From: CAYUVH01 sp964448135
Lineage (GTDB): Bacteria > Verrucomicrobiota > Verrucomicrobiia > Limisphaerales > UBA8199
Assembly (NCBI GenBank): GCA_964448135.1
Contig: CAYUVH010000056.1
Location: 1-24,522 of the forward strand
Reading direction: 5' to 3'
Length of the DNA stretch: 24,522 nucleotides
In this document: positions 14,712 through 22,467 of the stretch, piece after piece
Position numbering within the stretch: the first letter of the stretch is position 1
Layout: every line of letters starts with the position of its first letter
Notes under the pieces: generated by a model
The model's input: only the letters and a program-made list of their open reading frames with translations
What the model was told of the DNA's origin: nothing
Databases searched by the model: none
Position numbers and translations under genes: made by a program

Positions 14712-14788
14712 GATTCCGTTTAAGCCAAAACTGTTCCAATCACCGGAATCACCCCTTTTCGGCCAGCTTTCACATGCAACCAGCTATG

Positions 14789-14816
14789 GGCGGGCTTGCA
14801 AGCTGCAAGGTCCGCC
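14789..14816. repeat. Hairpin in a gene-poor stretch
   Basis: GGCGG, one unpaired base, CTTGCA, a 3-nt AGC loop, TGCAAG, two unpaired bases and CCGCC form a stable stem-loop. A shorter palindrome (CATGC..GCATG) follows directly. There is no T tract. This is either a structured intergenic element or chance. Confidence 0.35.
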
Positions 14817-14959
14817 ATGCTCTGGCATGCAATATTCGAGGCGTGCGACAGTCCTTGTGCCGCCCGCGCAGCCGCCTTGGTGGGAGCCATACAATTAGGC
14901 ACTGTCCTTTGATCGCCGACCGCGAAATCCATCCGGCCACCGAATTGCCTCCGTAATCA

Positions 14960-14984
14960 CCCCAAGGCAATTCCTTGGGGTTTT
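14960..14984 (+). terminator. Rho-independent terminator-like hairpin without an obvious gene
   Basis: CCCCAAGG (14960-14967), a CAATT loop and CCTTGGGG (14973-14980) form a perfect 8-bp stem followed by TTTT. No plus-strand gene ends just before it. It may end antisense or stray transcription ahead of the lipoprotein gene 75 bp further on, or be left over from a lost gene. Confidence 0.55.
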
Positions 14985-15058
14985 CAATAAATCGCCCTTT
15001 ACAGCTTCTGAGAGCGGGACTAGGCTTGATCAAAGTCACGAACTGAACTGGCATTGTT

Positions 15059-15502
15059 ATGCGTAATCGACTCCTGCTCCTGACCTTCGTTGCTGTCGCC
15101 GGGTTCCTCGCCGGTGGCTGCGCCAAGATGGAAAACAAGCTGGGCCGCGGCATGCGGAACAGCTACGAAATCGTTCGCACGGGCGAACTGCGCCGCAGCA
15201 TGGAACAGACCGCGGTGTTCGAAGGACCCGACGTCGGATATACCACCGGCTTCGTGCGCGGCCTGAATCGCACGCTGGCTCGCACCGGCGTTGGCATCTA
15301 CGAAATCATCACCTTCCCCTTCCCGCCTTACGGGCCCGCATTCACCGACTATCTCGCTCCGAACCCGGTTTATCCCGACAATTTCAAGCCGAGTCTCGTG
15401 GATGATCCGATGTATCAGACGGACAACATGCTCGGCTTCGGCGGTGGCGCCGTGCTGCCTGGCATTCCGAACAACCGATTCATAATCTTCGAAGGCAACT
15501 AA
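15059..15502 (+). CDS. Small lipoprotein-like protein, TIGR04073 (exosortase-associated) type
   Basis: A 147-residue exported protein. A hydrophobic signal ends in LAGGC with Cys21, a near-lipobox, so it is probably a lipoprotein. The mature part begins KMENKLGRGMRNSYEIVRTGEL and ends with a Gly/Pro-rich tail. The KLGRGxxN opening followed by an 'E(I/L)..' stretch, FVRGLNRTLARTGVGIYEI and the late Tyr/Pro segment match my memory of TIGR04073, a family named for its occurrence beside exosortase systems in Verrucomicrobia and relatives. Its function is not known. It is a single-gene unit: a hairpin lies before it and a strong terminator after it. No Shine-Dalgarno sequence precedes the ATG. Confidence 0.78.
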   Translation: MRNRLLLLTFVAVAGFLAGGCAKMENKLGRGMRNSYEIVRTGELRRSMEQTAVFEGPDVGYTTGFVRGLNRTLARTGVGIYEIITFPFPPYGPAFTDYLAPNPVYPDNFKPSLVDDPMYQTDNMLGFGGGAVLPGIPNNRFIIFEGN

Positions 15503-15521
15503 CCGCCCGGCGGCTTTTTTC

Positions 15522-15557
15522 AAGCGCCAGCATCTTTTGATGTTGGCGCTTTTTTTG
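15522..15557 (+). terminator. Rho-independent terminator after the lipoprotein gene
   Basis: AAGCGCCAGCATC, a TTTT loop and GATGTTGGCGCTT form a 13-bp stem with one G-U pair, followed by a run of T. It lies 20 bp past the stop. A short GC-rich block with its own T run (15503-15520) precedes it and may help. Confidence 0.88.
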
Positions 15558-15585
15558 TGTCCGCCGCCGTGCTTTGCTCTCCCGA

Positions 15586-16458
15586 ATGCGAACCGAAAAG
15601 CTCTCCGGCTGCAAAGTCAACCTGCTGCTGAATATCCTGGGTCGCAGGCCGGACGGCTTTCATGACCTCGAAACGCTCATGCACCCCGTCGCCCTGCATG
15701 ACGCCCTGCATTTTTCCCGCGGCGGATCCTCGGTCGCCCTGACCTGCAGCGATCCGCGTCTGCCCACGGATTCCCGCAACCTGGTCCACCGCGCGGCCAC
15801 GCAATTCCTCGGCGAAGCCGGCATCAAAGACGGTGTCGAAATTCACCTGGAGAAACGCATTCCCATGGAGGCCGGTTTGGGCGGCGGCAGCGGCAACGCC
15901 GCCACCACCCTGCTTGGCCTCAATGAATTATTTTCCCAACCGCTGGGCGCGGACGCCTTGCTACGCCTGGCCGCCGGTCTGGGTTCGGACGTCCCTTTCT
16001 TCCTGCAAAACGGACCTGCGATCGGGATCGGGCGCGGCGAAAAAATCGAACCGCTCTCCGCGTTTCGCTCGTTGTCGGGCGCCGCGTTTTTGTTGATCCA
16101 TCCCGGCTTCGGCATTTCCACTCCCTGGGCTTATCAACAATTGGCGCGGTTCCCGCAGGCGCTCAACGGCCAGCCCGGCCGCGCGCATCGACTCGCTTTG
16201 CTCCTGCAGGAAAGTGACCTGGCCACCACCGGCCGCGAGCTCTACAACTCTCTCGAAGCCCCGGCGCTGGAAAAATATCCGCTGCTCGCCCTCTACCAGG
16301 ATTTCCTCCGCGCCGAAGGCGCCCCGGCCGTGCTCATGTCCGGCAGCGGCTCCACCACCTTCGCCATCCTTCCCAGCCCTCCCGCCGCCCAAACCCTCGC
16401 CGAAAAATTCAAAGCAAAATTCGGCGACAGCGCCTGGGTGGCCGTTGTGCCAGCCTAG
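15586..16458 (+). CDS. ispE: 4-diphosphocytidyl-2-C-methyl-D-erythritol kinase
   Basis: A 290-residue GHMP-family kinase of the non-mevalonate isoprenoid pathway. It phosphorylates the 2-hydroxyl of CDP-methylerythritol using ATP in the cytoplasm. Motif order is canonical: GCKVNLLLNILGRRPDGFHD with Lys10, PMEAGLGGGSGNAA (93-106, the ATP-binding glycine loop), GLGSDVPFF with Asp135 (catalytic base), and MSGSGSTTFAI (GHMP motif 3, about 252-262). ATG at 15586 was chosen over an in-frame TTG at 15574 because homologues begin just before the K-x-N-L motif. Length is normal for the family. The gene starts 29 bp after the terminator of the lipoprotein gene, so its promoter must be close or overlap that hairpin. 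Confidence 0.93.
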   Translation: MRTEKLSGCKVNLLLNILGRRPDGFHDLETLMHPVALHDALHFSRGGSSVALTCSDPRLPTDSRNLVHRAATQFLGEAGIKDGVEIHLEKRIPMEAGLGGGSGNAATTLLGLNELFSQPLGADALLRLAAGLGSDVPFFLQNGPAIGIGRGEKIEPLSAFRSLSGAAFLLIHPGFGISTPWAYQQLARFPQALNGQPGRAHRLALLLQESDLATTGRELYNSLEAPALEKYPLLALYQDFLRAEGAPAVLMSGSGSTTFAILPSPPAAQTLAEKFKAKFGDSAWVAVVPA

Positions 16459-16558
16459 CGTAACTTTTTGCTGACACTGATTACTGACTACTGATCACTT
16501 CCCCGCTCTGCCTCCGTGGTTCCCTTTCTTTCAGGCTTCGAGCTTCGAAGTTCTTTCG

Positions 16559-17923
16559 TCATTTCCCCGTCATTACTTTCTCCAACGGCTTCGCATCCGC
16601 ATTCGGAATCGTCAGCCCCATCAGCTCTGCAATCGTCGGCGCCACCGCTGTGTTCGGAATCTCCCCGAGCTTCACGCCCGGCTTGATCCCCGCGCCCCAC
16701 GCGATGAATGTCGCATGCAAATGCGGCAAATTCGGATCGTGCCCGTGGCTGCCCTTGCGCTCCGGCTTGTCGTTGAACGACAAATCGCCCGCCGCCGTGT
16801 CACCAAAGGCCCAGCCTTCTTCCGCGAACAACATCATGTCCGGCCCATGTGGATCCACTTTCCCGTTTGGAACTCCATACGCCGCCAGGTCGTCCGGCCC
16901 GACCACACCGGAAATACCCTTCAGACCTTTGAGCGCCTTCCGCACTTTGGCGACCACCTCCGCCTGCTTCGACGGGTCCATCACGTAAACCATCAAAGCC
17001 CCGCCTTGGGAAACCGTCCGGACCGCCGATGCTTCCTTCTTGTCGTCGGACACCAGTCCGGCTTTCCGCAGCACCACATTGGGCAGCACCATTTGTTTCG
17101 TTGGCGAAAAGCCGTGGTCGGAAACAACGAACAAAGTCGCGCGACCGGGGAAATCGCGCTTCAATTCATCGAGCACCATCTTCACGTGGTCATCGGCCGT
17201 CTTGATCGCCGCGTAGGCGCCCGGCGATCGCGGCCCGTCGTAGTGCTCCGTGTGGTCCACGTCCACCAAATGCAGCAACGCGAGTTGCGGCCGGTGCTCA
17301 CGCACAACGAGATTGAAAATCTTCGTGCAAACTTCGTCGCGCGGCGACGCGGTCGAACCCTTCTCAAACACGGGAATGCCCGCGGCCTCGGCTTCTTTAA
17401 GGAGTGACGGCGTTGTATGGTCGCGCGTCAGCGCGGCCGTCAACACGTCCGGCATCCCCCAGTCCAGGGTTGGCGCATTGCGCGACGCCGGCCAGCGAAT
17501 AGCCGCCGTTTTCATTCCCGCGCCTTTCGCGATGTCGTAAATCGTCGGCGCCTTTACAATTTGCATCTTGTCGTAAACCGGATCGCCGATGAGTACCACC
17601 CGTTGCCCGGTGGAGCGATCCAGATAATTGTTGCCGACCACGCCATGTTTGATCGGCGTCACGCCCGTCATCAGTGTCGTGTGGTTGGGCCAGGTCACCG
17701 TCGGCGCCACCGGCTTCATGCTGCTCGCGTGCGCGCCTTCCTTCGCCAGCGCGTGTATCGTAGGCATCTCCGCCTTCGGATCGTCGAAATAGAATGCCGC
17801 CAGCCCGTCCACGCTGATCATGACCACGATGGAATTGGTATCGCCCGGCACAGCCGCCTTCGTCACGCCGACTCCCGCTACGATCAACGCGGTTGCCAGG
17901 AGAATCTGAAGTCGAATCATCAT
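16559..17923 (-). CDS. Secreted nucleotide pyrophosphatase/phosphodiesterase-type (alkaline phosphatase superfamily) protein
   Basis: A 454-residue exported metalloenzyme likely to hydrolyse phosphodiester or phosphomonoester bonds outside the cytoplasm. ATG at 17923 begins a signal peptide ending near KAA (residues 22-24); an upstream in-frame ATG at 17962 would add 13 residues that spoil it. Two-metal ligands are in the expected order: SVDG (Asp39), VTWPNHTTLMTG with nucleophile Thr77, DVDHTEHYDG (Asp223, His227), SDHGF (Asp269, His270) and GSHGHDPN near 391. This matches type I phosphodiesterase/NPP proteins rather than classical PhoA, where Ser is the nucleophile. The gene converges on ispE and stands alone. 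The substrate is unknown. Confidence 0.87.
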   Translation of the reverse strand: MMIRLQILLATALIVAGVGVTKAAVPGDTNSIVVMISVDGLAAFYFDDPKAEMPTIHALAKEGAHASSMKPVAPTVTWPNHTTLMTGVTPIKHGVVGNNYLDRSTGQRVVLIGDPVYDKMQIVKAPTIYDIAKGAGMKTAAIRWPASRNAPTLDWGMPDVLTAALTRDHTTPSLLKEAEAAGIPVFEKGSTASPRDEVCTKIFNLVVREHRPQLALLHLVDVDHTEHYDGPRSPGAYAAIKTADDHVKMVLDELKRDFPGRATLFVVSDHGFSPTKQMVLPNVVLRKAGLVSDDKKEASAVRTVSQGGALMVYVMDPSKQAEVVAKVRKALKGLKGISGVVGPDDLAAYGVPNGKVDPHGPDMMLFAEEGWAFGDTAAGDLSFNDKPERKGSHGHDPNLPHLHATFIAWGAGIKPGVKLGEIPNTAVAPTIAELMGLTIPNADAKPLEKVMTGK

Positions 17924-18262
17924 GCGGCTGAGAACGCCATCCGCCCGTCCTGAATAAATCATAGTCTTTGGTCGTATTGCCCGCTGAAACCGCTAAGCAT
18001 TGCTTTGGCGGCATGCACCCAACATCAGGTGCGTCCGGAATTGGACGCATTCAAACCTACTTTTGTATCAACCAAAATGACAATTCCGTCACAAATGTGG
18101 GTAGGGTCGTAGCGCCCGTCCCGAATCCCTTTCGCGACTGCAACTCTCCCCCGCGAAGCGCGGAACGATCGCCTAAGCACACCCCACGTTCATCGCATCC
18201 TCTCAACTTATCACGCCCTCTTCGTCATTCGTCATTCGTTATTCGTGATTCAGCATTCCCCC
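17924..18262. other. Gene-free stretch with short repeats
   Basis: No convincing gene. It contains a short perfect inverted repeat, GCGTCC-ggaatt-GGACGC (18031-18048), about 110 bp upstream of the phosphodiesterase start and possibly regulatory. It also has a run of four near-identical units of the type CATTCGT (about 18224-18249) close to the HxlR gene's 3' end. The promoter of the phosphodiesterase gene should lie here but I could not place it. Confidence 0.5.
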
Positions 18263-18640
18263 CTATTTCCCCTTCAGCACCGCCCGCGTATCCTTCTCCC
18301 AAACCAATCCCCAATCCCGCACCGCTTTCAGCACCGGGCCCAAACCCCGGCCCTTCTTCGTCAGCTGATACGCCCGCCACTTCGTGCCATCCGGCGCGGG
18401 AATCTGTGCAATAATCCCGTGCTGCAACAACCGCTCCAGCCGCTCGCTCAAAATATTCGTCGGTATGCCCTCCGGTCCCGCGGCGAAATCCTTGAACCGC
18501 GCGCGCCCCAGGTACAGGTCCCGAATGATCAGCAGCGTCCAGCGATCGCCGAGAATGTCCAGCGAGCACGCCACCGGACAACACGAGCGCCGTTGCTCGC
18601 TGCGCTTGCCGGTCTTTGCCGCGCGGATCGTTTTCGCCAT
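18263..18640 (-). CDS. HxlR-family transcriptional regulator
   Basis: A 125-residue winged-helix DNA-binding protein. ATG at 18640 (MAKTIRAAK) gives the usual HxlR length; the frame opens 13 codons earlier. The core has the family signature CPVACSLDILGDRWTLLIIR, then RFKDF, then the recognition part IPTNILSERLERLLQHGIIA, and the wing ending YQLTKKGRGL. Cysteines sit at the N-terminal end of the domain (CCPVAC), where YodB/HypR-type members sense oxidants or electrophiles; sensing here is inferred. It is divergent from the DinB-like gene, and a perfect 10-bp inverted repeat lies between them. Confidence 0.9.
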   Translation of the reverse strand: MAKTIRAAKTGKRSEQRRSCCPVACSLDILGDRWTLLIIRDLYLGRARFKDFAAGPEGIPTNILSERLERLLQHGIIAQIPAPDGTKWRAYQLTKKGRGLGPVLKAVRDWGLVWEKDTRAVLKGK

Positions 18641-18682
18641 ACGCAAAACAATGTCGCCTAAATACGCTCCCGGCGACAAGGA

Positions 18683-18709
18683 ATATTACTTGCAAAATAC
18701 AAGTAATAT
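18683..18709. promoter_or_regulatory. Perfect 10-bp inverted repeat, candidate HxlR operator
   Basis: ATATTACTTG (18683-18692) and CAAGTAATAT (18700-18709) are exact reverse complements around CAAAATA. The site sits in the 83-bp space between the divergent HxlR and DinB-like starts. It has the TACTTG-spacer-CAAGTA look expected for a dimeric HxlR regulator. It ends 15 bp before the DinB-like ATG, so binding would block that promoter. Confidence 0.7.
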
Positions 18710-18723
18710 GGCACGCTGCCCGC

Positions 18724-19281
18724 ATGAACTCGAATGCTGAACCGCAACTGGCCCCGCCCGGCGCCGGGTTGCCCGCCGTTGAGCTCCGCATCGCCCGCCT
18801 GCTCTTCGCGCTAAAATTCCACCTCGGCAATCGCAAGTCCTTCACCGCTCGTTTCCAGCTCGAGCGCGAACGGGTCCGCGCCCTCGCCAATTCCTGCGAC
18901 ACCAAATCCGCCGCCACCCGCGTCCTCATCGCCCGCCCGCCCGGCCTGGAGGACAGCAGCCGTTACTGGTCCGTCTGGATGACGCTCGACCACCTGCGCA
19001 TCGTGAACAGCGGGATCCTCCAGACCATCCGCAGCCTCACCCGCGGCGTCGTGCCGCCTGGCCAGGCCAGCACCGCTGCCGTAAAACCAAATCCCGAAGC
19101 CGGTCCGGAAGTCCTCGCCGACTTCGAACACTCCTGCGACGCCCTGCTAAAAGTGGTCGCTTCGTCGCCATCCCTGAACACCCCCGCGCGCTTCGCGCAT
19201 CCATGGTTTGGCCCCCTTAACGCCGCCGGCTGGCACGCCCTGGCCGCCAGCCACACGGCCATCCACCGCGTCCAGCTCTAG
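18724..19281 (+). CDS. DinB-like (DinB_2 superfamily) metal-binding protein
   Basis: A 185-residue, probably cytoplasmic four-helix-bundle protein. The expected metal-binding His triad is visible: His90 in the TLDHLRIV helix, and His177 with His181 in the C-terminal ASHTAIHRVQ. The preceding HPWFGPLNAAGWHALA (159-174) is the usual DinB_2 'HP-FGPL-xx-W' segment. Members of this superfamily include bacillithiol and mycothiol S-transferases and many uncharacterised stress proteins. A region at about 109-128 is low-complexity. It is divergent from an HxlR regulator and shares its putative operator, so it is likely the regulator's target, perhaps induced by electrophiles. The catalytic role is not known. 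Confidence 0.75.
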   Translation: MNSNAEPQLAPPGAGLPAVELRIARLLFALKFHLGNRKSFTARFQLERERVRALANSCDTKSAATRVLIARPPGLEDSSRYWSVWMTLDHLRIVNSGILQTIRSLTRGVVPPGQASTAAVKPNPEAGPEVLADFEHSCDALLKVVASSPSLNTPARFAHPWFGPLNAAGWHALAASHTAIHRVQL

Positions 19282-19420
19282 CGCATCCTGGCCGGCCTTC
19301 CCCTCGTCAAACATCACGCAATGGCCGTGGCTGGATCTCGTGGTTGATTACCAATGCAGTGTTCGCTCGCACCCTGCCAACGAAGCAAACTCTTGCCCGA
19401 CCCGCGCTTCACGAATGTTC

Positions 19421-19484
19421 AACCCGAAGGATTGAAAGAAAGTAGCCGGTGGGTCGTTCCGAGTCCGCGAGGAACGACCACCGG
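19421..19484 (+). repeat. Dispersed hairpin repeat, copy 4
   Basis: CCCGAAGGATTGAAAGAAAGTAGCC is split over 19423-19447 and followed by a strong hairpin with arms CCGGTGGGTCGTTCC (19446-19460) and GGAACGACCACCGG (19471-19484). It matches the copy at 2249-2325 in reverse orientation. It lies in the 391-bp gap 19282-19672, which also holds an ATTTGAAA-type remnant near 19617-19647 and no gene that I can support. Confidence 0.7.
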
Positions 19485-19672
19485 TCGCCGAATCCAAAAC
19501 TCCGTGCACCCGATAAGGGTGCTACATCGCGCATCCGTATCGCCGACGAGCGAATACACGATGCGTCTCAATTCTCTGGGAGCGCCGGCATCCCTGCCTG
19601 CATACCGCCTTCGCCTATTTCAAATGTGAAAGTTCAAATCTGAAATTGGGACTGTGGCTCACAGCACGTCAA

Positions 19673-20710
19673 TCACGGCGCCGACTCCCGCGGCGTAATC
19701 GGCACCGTCAATTTATCCACCCCGCGCAGGATGGTCATATTCCCCGTCACACCGATTTGATCGGCGTTCAGCAGCTTGTGCAGCGTATCAATGGACGGCA
19801 CGGGTTGCCCGTTGAACTCAACCATCAAATCGCCCTCGCGCAATCCCGCGTCCGCCGCCGGACTTTTCTCCGTCACGCTGATCACCAGCACGCCGGACGT
19901 TTCCTTCAAATGATAGTGCCGCACGAGCTTCCGGTGCAGAGGCGTGTTCTGGCCGCCAACGCCAATGTAGCTCCGGCGAATCCGGCCGTCCTTCATCAAC
20001 CAGCTCGCGACGTACTTCGCCGTGTCGATGCCGATCGCGAAACAAATTCCCTGCGCCGGCAAAATCACCGCCGTGTTCACGCCGATCACTTCGCCCCGTG
20101 AGTTCACCAGCGGCCCGCCGGAATTTCCCGGATTCAACGCCGCGTCCGTCTGGATGATGTCATCAATCAGCCGGCCCGTCTTAGCGCGGAACGATCGTCC
20201 CAGCGCGCTCACCACGCCCGCCGTCACCGTGCATTGAAATCCATACGGATTGCCAATCGCCACCGCCATCTGCCCGACGCGAATATTTCGCGAATCGCCC
20301 AGCCGGGCCGGCCGCAATTGCGGCGCGTAAATTCGCACCACCGCCAGGTCCGTATCCGGATCATCGCCGACCAGATGCGCGTCCGGCCGGCGGCCATCCG
20401 CGAGGATCACCTCGATCCGCTCCGCGCCATGCACCACGTGGCTGTTCGTCAGTAGAAATCCGTCGGGCGTGAAAATAAATCCGGACCCGCTGCCCAGCTT
20501 GCGCCCATCGCGCTTCTGCACTTCCAGGTTCACGACCGAGGGCCCCACTTCATCCGCCGCGTGGACCACGGCCTTCGAGTACGCATCCAACAACCCCGCG
20601 TCGTCCGGCTGCGCTCCGGATTGCGTCGCCGTTCCATTCACGGCCAATTCGGGTTCGCCCGGCGCTCCCGCATCCGCCACCTCCGCCAAATTACTTGCAT
20701 TTCGCAACAT
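19673..20710 (-). CDS. S1C trypsin-like serine protease with PDZ domain (HtrA/Deg-like)
   Basis: A 345-residue protease. The catalytic triad is intact: TNSHVV with His91, DTDLAVV with Asp121 and NPGNSGGPL with Ser197. One PDZ domain follows (about 250-340), with the usual SPAADAGLREGD segment. The family degrades or refolds damaged proteins, usually in the periplasm. Unusually, the N-terminus (first 45 residues, acidic and Ala/Gly-rich) shows no signal peptide or membrane helix, and no upstream start would add one. Either the protein is cytoplasmic or it is exported in another way. A perfect TTGACA box lies 28 bp upstream. It looks monocistronic. Confidence 0.9.
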   Translation of the reverse strand: MLRNASNLAEVADAGAPGEPELAVNGTATQSGAQPDDAGLLDAYSKAVVHAADEVGPSVVNLEVQKRDGRKLGSGSGFIFTPDGFLLTNSHVVHGAERIEVILADGRRPDAHLVGDDPDTDLAVVRIYAPQLRPARLGDSRNIRVGQMAVAIGNPYGFQCTVTAGVVSALGRSFRAKTGRLIDDIIQTDAALNPGNSGGPLVNSRGEVIGVNTAVILPAQGICFAIGIDTAKYVASWLMKDGRIRRSYIGVGGQNTPLHRKLVRHYHLKETSGVLVISVTEKSPAADAGLREGDLMVEFNGQPVPSIDTLHKLLNADQIGVTGNMTILRGVDKLTVPITPRESAP

Positions 20711-20737
20711 ATCCTAAATTGCACCCGTCCCGCTTAT

Positions 20738-20743
20738 TGTCAA
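20738..20743 (-). promoter_or_regulatory. TTGACA -35 box upstream of the protease gene
   Basis: A perfect TTGACA on the minus strand lies 28 bp before the protease ATG. No good -10 box stands at 16-18 bp; the sequence there is AATTTA, and a TAGGAT lies 22 bp away. A real promoter would have to be weak in the -10 or give a leaderless transcript. Confidence 0.3.
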
Positions 20744-20790
20744 ATGCGTGGCTTCGTGGGCCGTGAGCTGCTTTGATTGCCAGCGCTGCC

Positions 20791-20841
20791 GCTGGTCGTC
20801 CGAAACTATGATTGGTAGGGACGACCTGCTGGTCGTCCGAA
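20791..20841. repeat. Direct repeat and hairpin, GGTCGTCC type
   Basis: GCTGGTCGTCCGAA occurs exactly at 20791-20804 and 20828-20841. The second copy is part of a perfect hairpin GGACGACC-tgct-GGTCGTCC (20819-20838). It lies in the 178-bp gap between two minus-strand genes and 50 bp past the stop of the upstream one, where it could help end transcription. Confidence 0.6.
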
Positions 20842-20888
20842 GCCGCACGGCAGCGTGGCGCGACCGCAAAACCGTTCCGGGTAATCGC

Positions 20889-22187
20889 CTACCGCTTCGT
20901 CGGAGCAACCGTAAACTCCACCAACCGGCTTTTGTGCAGGCCCAGCTTGAGGTTCAGCGTTCTCACCTCTCGAGCATGCGGAAAATCCAGGCTAAAATGG
21001 CCGGCCCATCCGCCACTATTTGTGAACGGCGTGGGAACTTCCTGTCCGTTCTCGTCCGTGGCCTGCAGCAAAGTGAGGTTCATCGCGCGCGCTTCCTGAT
21101 CGGGCTCGGCGTAGATCAGCACCGCGAGGTGTGTTTGGTCCGGCATTATGGTCGGCGTATAGCGTAACGGCGGCAGCAGCTTGAGTTTAACGCCGTTCAC
21201 CATCTGTTCCGCTACAAAACCAAAATTCGTTTGGCCGGCTTTCCACGACCATTCGTCGTCGAAATCCTGCTGGCTGCCGATTCGCACCACGAGATTCGTG
21301 AACGTGACGGTTTCCTCCTCGCTGAAATTCGAACGCCGGATGAACTCCAATCGGACTTTCCATGGCGATTGATCCGGCCACAGACCGGGCCGGTAAAAGT
21401 AGCCGTCAATCACCGGCGGAAAAGATGGATGAATGCGATCGGGATAAATGGGATGCACGCCGTCCAATGGATAACTTGAAATCACTCCGCGCACCCGGTT
21501 GCCGGTCGCGTCGGAAGTGGCCACGGACCGAGAACTCCAATTCGTGGTGGGCTGTCCGTTTTGCCTGAAATCGAATTTGAGATGGACGCATTGATTCGCC
21601 GGGTCACTGAGCGCCGGATGTTCTCCCTGGCGGTAAGGCGACGGCGCACCGGCGACCAGGTTGCTCAGCGTCACCTCCAGATCCCCATCCGATTTGGTGA
21701 CCGGAAGCGGCTCCGGTGTCCAATTCTCGACGACAAGCGGCGCAGGATTCGTAATCAGAAACTCCCCTTTGGAAATGGCGCGGCCAAACTCCTTCACGCG
21801 CACAATCATTTCCTTGTCCCAGCGCGGGAAGGCGCGCAGCGTGAATCCCTGAATGTCCACCCCCTCGCGGACGTGCGACCCGGTGCTCCTCTCCAGGTTG
21901 ACGCAGCCCGTTTTCGCCTGGTCGGAAATCAGCAACTCATAATTCGGCCACTTGCCCGGCTGGTGTTCGGCAAGGATCCAAATCACCCTCGAAGAGTCGC
22001 GCGTGTAAAGCCAGTTGGCGGTGGGCAGAGTTTCATACCCCGGCGCCATCTGTTTGGCGCCCGTCGTCACACCCAACAGAGTCAACTTCGCGCCGTCTTC
22101 CAGGGCGATGCTTGGCGCCTGACCGAATGCCGTGCCGCAGACGCCCATGATCAGGAGTGCGCCCCAGGTGAGAATTATCGCCTTCAT
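20889..22187 (-). CDS. Secreted protein of unknown family
   Basis: A 432-residue exported protein that I do not recognise. ATG at 22187 begins a clear signal peptide with cleavage expected after AFG, near residue 23; the frame opens 35 codons earlier but those codons look non-coding. The mature protein appears mostly beta-rich. Notable stretches are a Trp/Pro-rich middle (SYPLDGVHPIYPDRIHPSFP), FDDEWSWKAGQTNFGF, and a late segment with repeated short beta-strands ending EFTVAPTKR. There are no catalytic signatures, Asp-box, LamG or lectin motifs. It is divergent from an MFS transporter (280-bp gap), which may hint at a shared substrate. Confidence 0.75.
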   Translation of the reverse strand: MKAIILTWGALLIMGVCGTAFGQAPSIALEDGAKLTLLGVTTGAKQMAPGYETLPTANWLYTRDSSRVIWILAEHQPGKWPNYELLISDQAKTGCVNLERSTGSHVREGVDIQGFTLRAFPRWDKEMIVRVKEFGRAISKGEFLITNPAPLVVENWTPEPLPVTKSDGDLEVTLSNLVAGAPSPYRQGEHPALSDPANQCVHLKFDFRQNGQPTTNWSSRSVATSDATGNRVRGVISSYPLDGVHPIYPDRIHPSFPPVIDGYFYRPGLWPDQSPWKVRLEFIRRSNFSEEETVTFTNLVVRIGSQQDFDDEWSWKAGQTNFGFVAEQMVNGVKLKLLPPLRYTPTIMPDQTHLAVLIYAEPDQEARAMNLTLLQATDENGQEVPTPFTNSGGWAGHFSLDFPHAREVRTLNLKLGLHKSRLVEFTVAPTKR

Positions 22188-22467
22188 GTGTGTCAGGCTG
22201 TCGCAGCCGGTTGCATGGACTGGCTTTCTGAACAATCGAATTGTGGATTGTTGCCAGGGAGCCGCAACGAGAAATCCTGCTGCATGTTTCATTCCGGCAG
22301 TATGTTCACACTGGCCGGGATGGTTGTCAGAAAGTTGTAAAAAGTGGGCACGATGTTTCTGCAGCTTCGCGCTTTCGTTCCTTCGCCTATTTAATTCGAT
22401 TCCGATTTAAATTCCTTGGCACCGCCGCGCCACATCAGCAGACTCCCAAAACAGTCACGTTTGTTTA

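Noticed and set aside
15574..15585. Upstream TTG start for ispE
   Set aside because: It would add four residues not typical of the family, and an ATG lies four codons downstream at the expected place.
16536..16550. CTTCGA-gct-TCGAAG hairpin between the convergent ispE and phosphodiesterase genes
   Set aside because: The stem is only 6 bp and the following sequence is not a clean T run. Too weak to call a terminator.
19282..19672. Small plus-strand frames of 64-91 codons
   Set aside because: They run through the dispersed hairpin repeat and have no motif or start context.
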